Notes: generated from the letters alone by a model not told the origin. Positions 1-8,271 are shown, numbered from the stretch's first letter. The stretch: 64,000 nucleotides of DNA from Clostridiales bacterium (GCA_020859995.1 JAJBVE010000079.1:1-64000); one strand, 5' to 3'. A program made the numbers and translations.

Positions 1-290
1 TTGTGGGAAAATACAAGTATTTTTATTGCGAAAAGTTTTTATTCTTTAGCGCTGCCTATAGTTTCGTAAATTTTCGTAAAGTTTTTCGTAGTTTCGTAGA
101 CCCTGTTCATAAAAATAGTAATGCGGTATACACCGATCCATCTTGTACGTATAAAACACGCTATGCAAAAATTTGTGGTTTTAAAAATATGTTCAAACTT
201 AATGAGTGATATTATATATTTTATATTGCATTATACACCATAATATGATAATATTCAAGCATAAAATTTTATAAAACAAAAAAGCGGCTC
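1..290. other. AT-rich stretch without a supported gene
   Basis: This stretch is strikingly AT-rich compared with the rest of the window. It contains short iterations of the type TTTCGTA at about 65-100. A 68-codon open frame from position 3 has no ribosome binding site and no recognisable product, so I do not call it. The composition change could mark foreign DNA or simply a long promoter region for the Rpn gene downstream. Confidence 0.5.
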
Positions 291-319
291 TTGCGAAATG
301 ATATGTTTTTACCTATAAT
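291..319 (+). promoter_or_regulatory. Putative promoter of the Rpn nuclease gene
   Basis: A TTGCGA box at 291-296 is followed after 17 bases by a perfect TATAAT at 314-319. The first copy of a tandem 76-bp repeat begins at the next base, so the transcript would start inside the repeat and carry a leader of about 240 bases. Inferred from consensus match and spacing only. Confidence 0.5.
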
Positions 320-471
320 GTGACCAGAAGAAATTTGCGGCGCTTGCGCCAGGAAATTTCGAGGGTCAACGAGCAACGAAGTTGCGAGTAGGAAGGTGAC
401 CAGAAGAAATTTACGGTGCTTGCGCCAGGAAATTTCGAGGGTCAACGAGCAACGAAGTTGCGAGCAGGAAG
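320..471. repeat. Tandem duplication of a 76-bp palindromic element
   Basis: Two near-identical 76-base copies lie at 320-395 and 396-471, differing at three or four positions. Each holds a short palindrome (GGCGCTTGCGCC in copy 1), the string GAGGGTCAACGAGCAACGAA and a second arm with GTTGCGAG. A relative of the same element lies in inverted orientation at about 31691-31807. The duplication forms most of the leader of the Rpn gene. Confidence 0.85.
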
Positions 472-563
472 CAAGACAAATTAACAAACAGCGTTCCTTG
501 TCTTCCCTTAGGTCAAACATGATCATCATAAAAGAGCCGCCGCTATCTACGGAGGTGATTCTT

Positions 564-1487
564 TTGGAGACAACCATAGCAGCAAAGCAGCAGAGCCGTA
601 TAGAGGCCATCAGAAAAAGTGCAGACAATATACGGAATTCCAATCTGCTTAGCGACACTTTCGTCTCTATCGCTCTGGAGGACGTGGAAGCATGCCAGCA
701 TGTGCTCCGCACCATATTGGGCATTAGCGACCTGAACGTAGTCGCGGTCAAAGGACAGTACCGTCTTTTGAATTTAACCGCAAAAGACTCCATTCTGGAT
801 GTCTTCGCCCAGGATAGTCTGGGCAGACTTCTAAACGTGGAGATTCAGAGAAGAGACACCGTTGATCATGCGAGGCGGACAAGATTTTACAGTTCCATGA
901 TTGACAAAAGCAGCCTGGACAAGGGTTTGGAATATGACGAACTGCCTGATGAATATGTCATTTATATCAGTGAAACGGATCTATGGCATGCCGGGAAGGC
1001 CGTATACAAGGTTGAAAAAACACTTGGCACGGGCGAAACAGCCATTTCATATGATGACGGGAGCCATATCATTTATGTTAATGCTGAAGTAGATGATGGC
1101 AGTGCCATAGCTAAAATGATGCGGTATTTTAAAACTGCGGATCCTGACGATATGAGTCAGGGTGGATTATCAAAACGGGTACGGTATTTAAAACGAGAGA
1201 AAGGGGGCTACGAGCTGATGTGTGCTGAAGCGGAAAAATTGTATAAGCTCGGAAAAGAGGACGGCCATGAAGAGGGTCGCGAAGAAGGTCGGGAAGAAGG
1301 TCTGAAAGAAGGTCGCGAAGAAGGTCTGAAAGAGGGAATTGCGCAGGCGGAATTGAATCATGCGAAAGAAAAAGCAGAGGCGGTGATCCAAATGCTGCAG
1401 GACAAACTGCCTGTTGAAAAAATTGCAGTGTATCAAAATATGTCCATCGACGAGGTACGCAAAATAGAGGCTGAAATGCCTGCGTAA
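564..1487 (+). CDS. Rpn family recombination-promoting nuclease / PD-(D/E)XK putative transposase
   Basis: The 307-residue product belongs to the Rpn/YhgA-like family of PD-(D/E)XK nucleases, which are linked to RecA-independent horizontal gene exchange and are often annotated as putative transposases. The N-terminal two thirds carry the family pattern: a conserved ISDLNVV segment, then DVFAQDSLGRLLNVEIQRRD with the acidic and E-x-Q residues of the nuclease fold at about 100-120. The C-terminus has the typical charged repeat (EEGREEGLKEGREEGLKEG) at about 235-260, probably coiled coil. I chose TTG 564 because GGAGGTGA at 551-558 sits correctly before it; the frame is open back to 396 but that part lies in the tandem repeat. 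The gene stands alone and is followed by a hairpin. Confidence 0.85.
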   Translation: METTIAAKQQSRIEAIRKSADNIRNSNLLSDTFVSIALEDVEACQHVLRTILGISDLNVVAVKGQYRLLNLTAKDSILDVFAQDSLGRLLNVEIQRRDTVDHARRTRFYSSMIDKSSLDKGLEYDELPDEYVIYISETDLWHAGKAVYKVEKTLGTGETAISYDDGSHIIYVNAEVDDGSAIAKMMRYFKTADPDDMSQGGLSKRVRYLKREKGGYELMCAEAEKLYKLGKEDGHEEGREEGREEGLKEGREEGLKEGIAQAELNHAKEKAEAVIQMLQDKLPVEKIAVYQNMSIDEVRKIEAEMPA

Positions 1488-1534
1488 GAGGAACAGGAAT
1501 ATCTATAACGTGCGCCCGCCAGACGCACCCAAAG

Positions 1535-1570
1535 AAGCGGGAATGTCAGAACACCTGACTTTCCCGCTTT
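1535..1570. terminator. Hairpin between rpn and metY, probable bidirectional terminator
   Basis: AAGCGGGAA-T-GTCAG pairs with CTGAC-T-TTCCCGCTT around a five-base loop. It lies between the convergent 3' ends of the Rpn gene and metY. The uridine tract is weak on both sides, so the call rests on stem strength and position. Confidence 0.6.
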
Positions 1571-1713
1571 CATTATCATACTCGCTTTTGTTATCATATC
1601 TGTTTTTCAGTCTGTAAATCATCCGGTACTACGCTCTCCGCCATTGACAGGGAACACAATAGGAGCCCCGAAAAACAACCGATATCCTGTTCCTGTCATT
1701 GGCAGAAATAACC

Positions 1714-3000
1714 TTATCCGCGCACCGCCGCGAACCCTTTTTCCAGATCCGCGATCAGATCATCTACATGCTCGGTGCCGATAGAGAGACGAATCGTGTT
1801 CGGCCGGATCCCCTGATCCAGGAGCTCTTCCGCAGAGAGCTGGGAGTGGGTCGTGGTGGCAGGGTGGATCACCAGGCTCTTGACGTCCGCCACATTTGCC
1901 AGCAGGGAGAAGATTTCCAGATTGTCAATAAACTTCCACGCCTCCTCCTGGCCGCCCTTGATCTCAAAGGTGAAAATACTGGCTCCGCCGTTCGGAAAAT
2001 ATTTCTGGTACAGCTCGTGATCCGGATGCTCCGGCAGCGATGGGTGATTGACCTTTTCTACCTGCGGATGCTCCGCCAGGTATTCCACGATCTTTTTGGT
2101 ATTCTCCGCATGACGCTCCAGCCGCAGGGAAAGCGTCTCCACTCCCTGCAGAAGCAAAAAGGCATTGAATGGAGAGATCGTTGCACCAGTATCCCGCAGA
2201 AGAATCGCACGAATATAGGTGACAAACGCTGCCGGACCAGCCGCGTCTACGAAAGAAACCCCATGATAGCTGGGATTCGCCGCCGCGATCGGCGCGTATT
2301 TCCCGGAAGCCTTCCAGTCAAAGTTTCCGGAGTCCACGATAATGCCTCCGAGTGTCGTGCCGTGGCCGCCGATAAACTTAGTCGCGGAGTGGACGACGAT
2401 GTCCGCGCCATGCTCAATCGGCCGGATCAGATAGGGTGTGCCGAAGGTATTGTCGATCACCAGCGGCAGGCCATGCTTATGCGCTATCGCGGCAATCGCG
2501 TCGATATCCGGGATATCGCTGTTCGGATTGCCCAGGGTCTCCAGGTAAACCGCTTTGGTGTTCTCCTGAATCGCAGCCTCGACCTCAGCAAGGTTGTGCG
2601 CGTCCACAAAGGTGGTGGAAATCCCGTACTGCGGGAGGGTGTGCGCCAGCAGATTATAACTGCCGCCATAGATGGTCTTCTGCGCGACAATGTGCTCCCC
2701 GGCCTGCGCCAGTGCCTGGATAGTGTAGGAAATAGCCGCCGCGCCGGAAGCCACTGCCAGCGCCGCAACGCCGCCTTCCAGCGCCGCCAGCCTTTTTTCC
2801 AGCACGTCCTGTGTGGAATTGGTCAGGCGTCCGTAAATATTCCCTGCGTCTGTCAGGCCAAAGCGTGCCGCCGCATGCTCGGAATTGTGAAATACATAAG
2901 AGGTCGTCTGATAAATCGGCACCGCCCTCGCGTCGGTCGCCGGGTCTGCCTGCTCCTGTCCTACGTGAAGCTGAAGGGTCTCAAATCTGTATTCGCTCAT
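1714..3000 (-). CDS. metY: O-acetylhomoserine sulfhydrylase (aminocarboxypropyltransferase)
   Basis: The 428-residue protein is a pyridoxal-phosphate enzyme of the Cys/Met metabolism family. It is expected to make homocysteine (or methionine) from O-acetylhomoserine and sulfide (or methanethiol) in the cytoplasm. The length matches MetY. Visible signatures are [20 protein letters not shown] near the N-terminus, [20 protein letters not shown], and the PLP lysine in [16 protein letters not shown]. The C-terminal [14 protein letters not shown] and [14 protein letters not shown] segments are characteristic of the MetY branch. The start at 3000 is preceded by an AAGGAACCAGGA purine run. It is monocistronic, with its own sigma-A-like promoter. 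I see no SAM riboswitch in the leader. Confidence 0.95.
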   Translation of the reverse strand: MSEYRFETLQLHVGQEQADPATDARAVPIYQTTSYVFHNSEHAAARFGLTDAGNIYGRLTNSTQDVLEKRLAALEGGVAALAVASGAAAISYTIQALAQAGEHIVAQKTIYGGSYNLLAHTLPQYGISTTFVDAHNLAEVEAAIQENTKAVYLETLGNPNSDIPDIDAIAAIAHKHGLPLVIDNTFGTPYLIRPIEHGADIVVHSATKFIGGHGTTLGGIIVDSGNFDWKASGKYAPIAAANPSYHGVSFVDAAGPAAFVTYIRAILLRDTGATISPFNAFLLLQGVETLSLRLERHAENTKKIVEYLAEHPQVEKVNHPSLPEHPDHELYQKYFPNGGASIFTFEIKGGQEEAWKFIDNLEIFSLLANVADVKSLVIHPATTTHSQLSAEELLDQGIRPNTIRLSIGTEHVDDLIADLEKGFAAVRG

Positions 3001-3080
3001 TTTTCCTGGTTCCTTTCTTCTATTATTAATAAAATTGGGATGGAGTGGCCGAAGCCGTTCTCTGTTCTTGAACTGGAGCC

Positions 3081-3109
3081 ATCTTAGCACGCTTTTCCTA
3101 GTATGTCAA
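3081..3109 (-). promoter_or_regulatory. Putative sigma-A promoter of metY
   Basis: On the minus strand TTGACA (3109-3104) and TAAGAT (3086-3081) are separated by exactly 17 bases, about 80 bases upstream of the metY start. This is a near-consensus vegetative promoter. The leader is too short and lacks the conserved helices for a SAM riboswitch. Confidence 0.65.
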
Positions 3110-3185
3110 TAGGCATTCTGTGTTTTTATTCCTTATTTTTGTCAGCGTTTTTATGATACGATTCTTTTTCACGGATTTCCACAGA

Positions 3186-3234
3186 AAAGAAACGCAAAAT
3201 CCCGAATCGCCGCTTAAAAAGGCGATTCGGGATT
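3186..3234 (-). terminator. Terminator downstream of the toxin-antitoxin operon
   Basis: A perfect 14-bp stem (AATCCCGAATCGCC at 3198-3211 with its complement at 3221-3234) is followed, reading on the minus strand, by a T-rich stretch. It lies just past the toxin gene and upstream of the metY promoter, separating the two units. Confidence 0.65.
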
Positions 3235-3340
3235 GTTCTGAATTAATTTCTATATAAATGGCCGTTTCGTTAAATGACGGTTCTGGCTTGCTGCCAGGAA
3301 AAGCTAAGCTTTTATGTATTTCTCTGGATCCATTGCTTTA

Positions 3341-3664
3341 TTATCCCTTGCCAATCATATCATCCTGTAATACTCTAAGCAAAGTAACTGTCGCGCTGTC
3401 CTCATTCACCGTATAAAACAAAATATGTCCATTTACCGACTTCATGTATATATTGTAGCCCCTGTACTGAAAGCCCGAATACATGTATCCGGACGGCATC
3501 GTTTTAAGCTTTTGGGCTGCTTCCTTTATCATCTGTGAATAATTTTCCGCATATTCTCGATATTTAAAATGCTGAATAATATACTTCTTCTTTTGTGCAA
3601 TGTCCTCTTTGCCACTTCTGGCAATCACTACTTTATATTTTGGATAACCCATAATGTTCTCCAT
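3341..3664 (-). CDS. RelE/ParE family toxin of a type II toxin-antitoxin pair
   Basis: The 107-residue product has the size and layout of the RelE/ParE fold. An N-terminal strand (YKVVIARSGKEDI) is followed by two helices rich in Lys and Tyr, then the C-terminal strands FYTVNEDSATVTLLRVLQ, which correspond to the RelE segment ending in R-V-x. Family members are ribosome-dependent mRNA interferases or gyrase poisons; which applies here cannot be told. It lies 14 bases after the antitoxin gene on the same strand. The start is uncertain: ATG 3664 is used, but ATG 3703 (overlapping the antitoxin) and ATG 3652 are also possible and none has a strong ribosome binding site, so translation is probably coupled to the antitoxin. 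Confidence 0.75.
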   Translation of the reverse strand: MENIMGYPKYKVVIARSGKEDIAQKKKYIIQHFKYREYAENYSQMIKEAAQKLKTMPSGYMYSGFQYRGYNIYMKSVNGHILFYTVNEDSATVTLLRVLQDDMIGKG

Positions 3665-3678
3665 CGTGTAAACATTGC

Positions 3679-3837
3679 CTAAATAGAATCTATTTCCTCC
3701 CATGCATCTTCAATTGTCTGAACTCTGCCCTGCTCCATGTCATCAATGGCATCATCCAGTTTTCGCTGTAAAGCATTTATTGCCTCTTCTGCTGGAACCA
3801 TTGTCTTGTGAAATCTGGCGGTCTGTGATACTTCCAT
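3679..3837 (-). CDS. Small antitoxin paired with the RelE/ParE toxin
   Basis: This 52-residue acidic protein immediately precedes the toxin gene. It has no recognisable DNA-binding domain. Its C-terminal half (RKLDDAIDDMEQGRVQTIED) resembles the toxin-neutralising helix of small antitoxins found with RelE/ParE proteins. The start at 3837 follows an AAGGGGGAA ribosome binding site; a longer open frame to 3897 lacks one. Identification rests on gene order, size and composition, not on a family I can name. Confidence 0.65.
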   Translation of the reverse strand: MEVSQTARFHKTMVPAEEAINALQRKLDDAIDDMEQGRVQTIEDAWEEIDSI

Positions 3838-4072
3838 GCATTTATTTCCCCCTTTCTTCACACCTGCGTTCATGCGCTTTAGTATAACACAGTTCAACTA
3901 TATTATCTATATATTTTTTCAAAAATGCAGCCATTCAGTTTAAAAGCATTCGGTTTAAAAAACCGCATTCTAAAAAATCAGTATTATTTCAGTCCGAATC
4001 AGAATCCAGGCAGCAGACTGTCCCGTTATTTTTATCAGATTTTCTCCTCAAAACTGAAAATTTTTGTATCTC
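3838..4072. other. Divergent intergenic region between the toxin-antitoxin operon and the hydrogenase operon
   Basis: No coding frame is supported here. The stretch is AT-rich. On the minus strand a TATACT element at about 3883-3888 could be the -10 box for the antitoxin-toxin operon. The hydrogenase promoter begins at the right-hand edge. Confidence 0.4.
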
Positions 4073-4101
4073 TTGACAGAAAAACCAGGAGGTGTTAAGG
4101 T
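4073..4101 (+). promoter_or_regulatory. Putative promoter of the hydrogenase operon
   Basis: TTGACA at 4073-4078 and TAAGGT at 4096-4101 have a 17-base spacer. Transcription would start near 4108. The spacer contains AAAACCAGGAG (4081-4091), which is an exact inverted copy of 4136-4146 in the terminator hairpin just downstream. Confidence 0.6.
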
Positions 4102-4117
4102 ACAAGAGAAGTTGGGG

Positions 4118-4149
4118 CCAGGGGGGAGCGATTCTCTCCTGGTTTTTTT
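4118..4149 (+). terminator. Intrinsic terminator in the leader of the hydrogenase operon (candidate attenuator)
   Basis: CCAGGGGGGA pairs with TCTCTCCTGG (two G-U pairs) around a short loop, followed by seven T residues (4143-4149). It lies roughly 10 bases after the predicted transcription start and 40 bases before the first start codon. There is no plus-strand gene upstream that needs termination, since the preceding operon diverges, so it more likely gates the hydrogenase operon. Confidence 0.65.
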
Positions 4150-4187
4150 ATAGATTAGTCAAAGCGAACCGAAAGGAGTGAGTATTG

Positions 4188-6026
4188 ATGAGCAGACTGA
4201 GCATCATCACGAACAACAAAGCCCAGACGACGGTAGAATCACTCTACAAGGATCTGGAGCGGCGGATCAGCGCCAGCCCGCCAGGCCTGTGCCCGGTGGA
4301 TCTGGCCGCGTCTTTTCTGAAAATGTGCCACGCGCAGTCCTGCGGAAAATGTGTTCCCTGCCGCATCGGCCTGGGGCAGCTGCAGGATCTGCTGGAGATG
4401 GTGCTGGATGGCAAAGGGACTCTGGAGACCATCGACCTGATTGAAAAGACAGCGCAGAACATCTTTTATTCCGCGGACTGTGCCATCGGCTATGAGGCAG
4501 CCAACATCGTCCTCAAAGGCCTGCGCGGCTTCCGCGACGATTTTGAAGAGCACGTGCTGCGCCATCGGTGCAAATGCGAGCTCTACCAGCCGGTTCCCTG
4601 CGTATCACAGTGTCCGGCCGGGGTGGACATCCCCGGCTATGTCGCGCTGGTGGCGGAAGGCCGCTATGGCGACGCAGTGCGGCTGATCCGCAAGGACAAT
4701 CCGCTCCCTGCCGTCTGCGGACGGATCTGCGAGCATCCCTGCGAAGTGCGCTGCCGCCGGACATTGATTGACGATCCGGTCAATATCCGCGGTCTGAAGC
4801 GTTTCGCCGTGGATCACGCGGGTGAAGTGCCGCTCCCGGTTCCCGCGGCGTCGACCGGCAAAAAAGTCGCCGTCATCGGCGGAGGCCCCGGAGGCATCAG
4901 TGCGGCATATTATCTGACGCTGATGGGCCATAAGGTAACGATTTTCGAGCAGAGAAAACAGCTGGGCGGCATGCTGCGCTACGGCATTCCGAATTACCGT
5001 CTGCCGCGCGAAGAGCTTGACTGGGAAATCAACCAGCTTTTAAGCCTTGGGATCGCTGTAAAAACAAACGTAACCGTCGGTGAAAATCCGAGCATCGTAG
5101 ATTTGAGAAAAGAATACGACGCCGTTTACATCGCAATCGGTGCGCACACCGACCGTAAAATCGGCATCGAGGGTGAGGACGCGAAGGGCGTGATTTCTGC
5201 GGTAGAGCTGCTGCGCGGGATCGGTGACAACGAAATGCCCGATTTCACCGGCAAGAGCATCATCGTGATCGGCGGCGGAAATGTAGCGATGGATGTGGCC
5301 CGCTCGGCCGTGCGTCTCGGTGCGAGCCGCGTGCGCATCGCCTACCGGAGAAGGTCTGTCGATATGACCGCCATGCCGGAAGAGGTCGAGGGAGCCATTG
5401 AGGAAGGCTGCGAACTTCTGGATCTGCACGCGCCGCTTCGCATTGAAAAGGACGCCGACGGAAATGTCGCGGCTCTCTGGGTACAGCCGCAAATCATCGG
5501 ACCGATGAAAAACGGACGGCCGACGCCGGTCAATTCCTCTAACGACGAGGTACGGCTCCCCTGCGACATCGTATTGGTAGCCATCGGACAGGGCATTGAT
5601 TCCAGAGCCTTTGAAAAACAGGGCATTCCTGTGAAACGCGGTGTCATCGAGGCCTTAAACTGGAGCGGGGTAAACGCAAAGGATCTCACGGGCGTATTTG
5701 CCGGAGGCGACTGTGTGACGGGTCCTGCGACTGTAATCCGCGCCATCGCGGCGGGCAAGGTGGCGGCGGCGAATATTGATGAATTTCTCGGGTATCAGCA
5801 TCTGATCTCCGCAGACGTAGAGCTTCCGCAAGTGCGCCTGGATGACCGGAAGAACTGCGCCCGCATCAATCTCAAAGAGCGTCAGGCCTCCGACCGGGCG
5901 AAGGATTTCGAGCCCGTCGAGTGCGGCATGACCTGTGAAGAAGCCAATCAGGAGGCACGCCGGTGCCTGCGGTGCGACCACTTCGGCTACGGAGCATTCA
6001 AAGGAGGGAGGACCGAGCAATGGTAA
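4188..6026 (+). CDS. GltD-like NAD(P)H/FAD oxidoreductase with NuoF-type iron-sulfur N-terminus (hydrogenase partner)
   Basis: This 612-residue flavoprotein is encoded with the [FeFe] hydrogenase and probably passes electrons between NAD(P)H and the hydrogenase. Residues about 40-110 resemble the C-terminal 4Fe-4S module of NuoF/HydB (SCGKCVPCRIGLGQL, later DCAIGYEA). Residues about 125-215 are the GltD-type di-[4Fe-4S] domain (CVSQCPAGVDIPGYV, CGRICEHPCEVRCRR). The rest has two Rossmann motifs (VIGGGPGGISAAYY for FAD, VIGGGNVAMDVARSA for NAD(P)) and the FAD-closing VFAGGDCVTGPATVIRAIA. The C-terminus adds CEEANQEARRCLRC. The start at ATG 4188 follows GAAAGGAG; an in-frame TTG at 4185 is less likely. 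It overlaps the hydrogenase start by 7 bases. No FMN-binding NuoF core is present, so this is not a standard HydB. Confidence 0.85.
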   Translation: MSRLSIITNNKAQTTVESLYKDLERRISASPPGLCPVDLAASFLKMCHAQSCGKCVPCRIGLGQLQDLLEMVLDGKGTLETIDLIEKTAQNIFYSADCAIGYEAANIVLKGLRGFRDDFEEHVLRHRCKCELYQPVPCVSQCPAGVDIPGYVALVAEGRYGDAVRLIRKDNPLPAVCGRICEHPCEVRCRRTLIDDPVNIRGLKRFAVDHAGEVPLPVPAASTGKKVAVIGGGPGGISAAYYLTLMGHKVTIFEQRKQLGGMLRYGIPNYRLPREELDWEINQLLSLGIAVKTNVTVGENPSIVDLRKEYDAVYIAIGAHTDRKIGIEGEDAKGVISAVELLRGIGDNEMPDFTGKSIIVIGGGNVAMDVARSAVRLGASRVRIAYRRRSVDMTAMPEEVEGAIEEGCELLDLHAPLRIEKDADGNVAALWVQPQIIGPMKNGRPTPVNSSNDEVRLPCDIVLVAIGQGIDSRAFEKQGIPVKRGVIEALNWSGVNAKDLTGVFAGGDCVTGPATVIRAIAAGKVAAANIDEFLGYQHLISADVELPQVRLDDRKNCARINLKERQASDRAKDFEPVECGMTCEEANQEARRCLRCDHFGYGAFKGGRTEQW

Positions 6027-8009
6027 ACGTGACAATCAATGGAAAACAATACAAGGTGCAGGACGGTTCCACCATCCTCGATGCTGCCAGATCGGTCGGC
6101 ATCCATATTCCCACCCTCTGCTATCTGAAGGATATCAACAGCATCGGTGCCTGCCGCGTCTGCGTGGTTGAGGTTGAAGGCTGCGCGAAACTGGTTGCCG
6201 CCTGCAACAATCAGGTCTGGGAAGGAATGGTTGTACATACAAACAGTCCCAAGGTGCGCGAAAGCCGCCGCAACACCGTCGAGCTGATCATTTCTCAGCA
6301 TGACAGCCAGATCGTTCGCAATCGTCCGCAGCGGCAACTGCACCCTGCAGACGATTGCGAACGATCTGGGCATTGTCGAGCTTCCCTTCCGCAAGAAAGT
6401 GCCGAAGTTCGAATGGCCGAAGCGTTTCCCGCTGGTCCGCGACGCCAGAAAATGCATCAAATGCATGCGCTGCGTACAGATCTGTGACAAGGTGCAGGGC
6501 ATGCACATCTGGGACGTCTCCGGCACCGGCTCCAGGACAACTGTGGACGTCTCCCAGAACCGGATGATTAAGGAATCCGACTGCGCTCTCTGCGGTCAGT
6601 GCATCACCCACTGCCCGGTAGGCGCCCTCCGCGAATGGGACGACACGGACCGGGTGCTGGATGCCCTCGCGGATCCGGAAAAAATCACCGTCGTGCAGAT
6701 CGCTCCCGCCGTGCGCGCGGCCTGGGGCGAAGCCTTTGGTCTCTCCCCGGAATTCGCCACCGCAAAACGCCTGGTAGCCGCCCTGCGGCAGATGGGCTTT
6801 GACTATATTTTCGACACCAATTTCAGCGCCGACCTGACCATTATGGAAGAAGGAAGCGAGCTGATTGAGAAAATCAAGAGGGCTGCCGCGCAGGAAGCCT
6901 GTGAGCACATGGATTCTGCAGAACAAGATGTCTGTAAACACACGGATTCCGCGGAGCAGTCGACTGCCAAAGCTGAAACATCCGGCAAAACCGGTGAACC
7001 GGCAGGCACTCCCGAAAGGTTTCCGCTTTTTACCTCCTGCTGCCCCGGATGGGTGCGTTTTCTCAAATCGCAGTATCCGGACATGGTCGACCAGCTCTCC
7101 ACGGCGAAATCACCGCAGCAGATGTTCGGCGCGATCACAAAGTCCTACTATGCCAAGCTGCTCGGTGTAGACCCATCCAGGATTTACTGCATCTCCATCA
7201 TGCCCTGCGTGGCAAAGAAGCATGAGTGCGCGATTCCGGGGATGAATGACGGCGCGCGCGTAAGCCGGATGGAGCAGGCAAATGATTCTGTACCGCAGGG
7301 TGAAGCGGCAGCGTCAGCTGCTGAAAAGTCCGGCTCCGGCCTTCGCCAAAATGCCTCAGAAGAAAAGCCTCTCGTCCCGGATGTTGATGTGGTGCTGACC
7401 ACCCGCGAGGTCGACCGCCTGATCCGCGCGGAACAGATCCGCCCGGAAATGCTGCCTGAGGAGGAATTCGACATGCCTCTCGGCGTCGGCTCCGGTGCCG
7501 GCGTAATCTTCGGTGCGACCGGAGGCGTCATGGAAGCCGCCCTGCGCAGCGCCTACTATCTGGTCACCGGAAGGAACCCGGATCCGGATTCCTTCAAAAA
7601 GGTAAGAGGAATGAATGGCTGGAAAGAAGCGGAATTCAACCTTGCCGGAACCCAGCTGAAGGTTGCGGTCGTCAGCGGACTCGGAAACACCCGTAAGCTG
7701 ATCGAAGCGCTCCGCAGAGGAGATGTGAGCTATCACTTTGTAGAAGTCATGGCCTGTCCGGGCGGCTGCGCCGGAGGCGGCGGACAGCCGATCAAGGACG
7801 GCGAAGAGCGTGCCTCTGACCGGTGCGACGTGCTCTACGGTCTGGACAAAATCAACCAGCTGCGCTACTCGCATGAAAACCCGGCCGTGAAGCAGTGCTA
7901 CCAGGATTACCTCGGAGCGCCGCTCTCACACAAAGCGCATGAGCTGCTGCACACCGACCATCACGCATGGCAGATGCCGCAGGAAACAAAGTCAAATACC
8001 CCGAAGTAA
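6020..8009 (+). pseudogene. hydA: [FeFe] hydrogenase catalytic subunit, frameshifted near residue 97
   Basis: The gene would encode an HndD/HydA-type hydrogenase of about 660 residues. The first part (from ATG 6020, behind AAGGAGGGAGG) is a [2Fe-2S] domain with C-x11-C-x2-C-x12-C spacing. The frame then breaks: a 13-base segment at 6311-6323 stands where 12 bases should encode two cysteines of the H-x3-C-x2-C-x5-C cluster motif. The frame at 6324-8009 carries everything else: ARKCIKCMRCVQICDK and CALCGQCITHCPVGAL 4Fe-4S motifs, and all three H-cluster motifs, TSCCPGW, MPCVAKKHE and EVMACPGGCAGGGGQP. Upstream reading ends at 6487 out of frame. Linkers at about 6880-7010 and 7265-7375 are repetitive insertions not typical of the family. 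The stop codon lies inside an intergenic-type repeat. See the finding on the inverted repeat at 6307-6369. Confidence 0.85.
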
Positions 8010-8132
8010 GCATACGAGGCATCAAATTTGTGACAATGCAAGCATCGGGGTATTTGACCCTCGCGGCAGTCGCCAAATATCCGTGCAAGCTATGCCATAA
8101 GGGGGACCGGCTTGCCGGTGGATACCTTATGG
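7991..8132. repeat. Compound inverted repeats overlapping the 3' end of the hydrogenase gene
   Basis: GTCAAATACCCC at 7991-8002 is repeated in perfect inversion at 8047-8058. A second nested palindrome follows at about 8092-8132 (GCCATAAGG ... CCTTATGGC around CCGGCTTGCCGG). The stop codon of the hydrogenase frame (8007-8009) falls in the first element, so the last residues (SNTPK) are encoded by repeat sequence. The layout resembles REP-type intergenic elements. Confidence 0.65.
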
Positions 8133-8218
8133 CTCCGGCTACTTGGCTCGTTGCTTCGCGGGAATAGAACCGGAGTCACAGGTAACCATCGAGCAAGAAA
8201 TAGAGTAACAAATATCAA

Positions 8219-8252
8219 ATGGGCAGGGGACCGTTTTTTCGTCTCCTGCCCA
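8219..8252. terminator. Bidirectional terminator between the hydrogenase operon and nagA
   Basis: GGGCAGGGGAC pairs with GTCTCCTGCCC around a CGTTTTTTC loop. It lies between two convergent transcription units, 19 bases before the nagA stop, and can serve both. Confidence 0.7.
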
Positions 8253-8271
8253 TCTTCTATCGTTCTGAATA

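Noticed and set aside
3-209. Open frame of 68 codons at the left edge
   Set aside because: No ribosome binding site, AT-rich random-looking composition and no recognisable motif.
396-563. N-terminal extension of the Rpn protein to 396
   Set aside because: This part is the tandem 76-bp repeat, and a strong ribosome binding site sits directly before TTG 564.
3001-3080. SAM riboswitch or T-box upstream of metY
   Set aside because: The leader is only about 75 bases long and has none of the conserved helices or a terminator.
1699-3087. Long plus-strand frame opposite metY
   Set aside because: It is the shadow of a clear metY gene, with Arg/Cys-rich composition typical of antisense frames.
6290-6330. 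Programmed frameshifting in the hydrogenase gene
   Set aside because: There is no slippery heptamer. The 13-base segment replaces essential cysteines and is explained by copying from the right arm of the palindrome.
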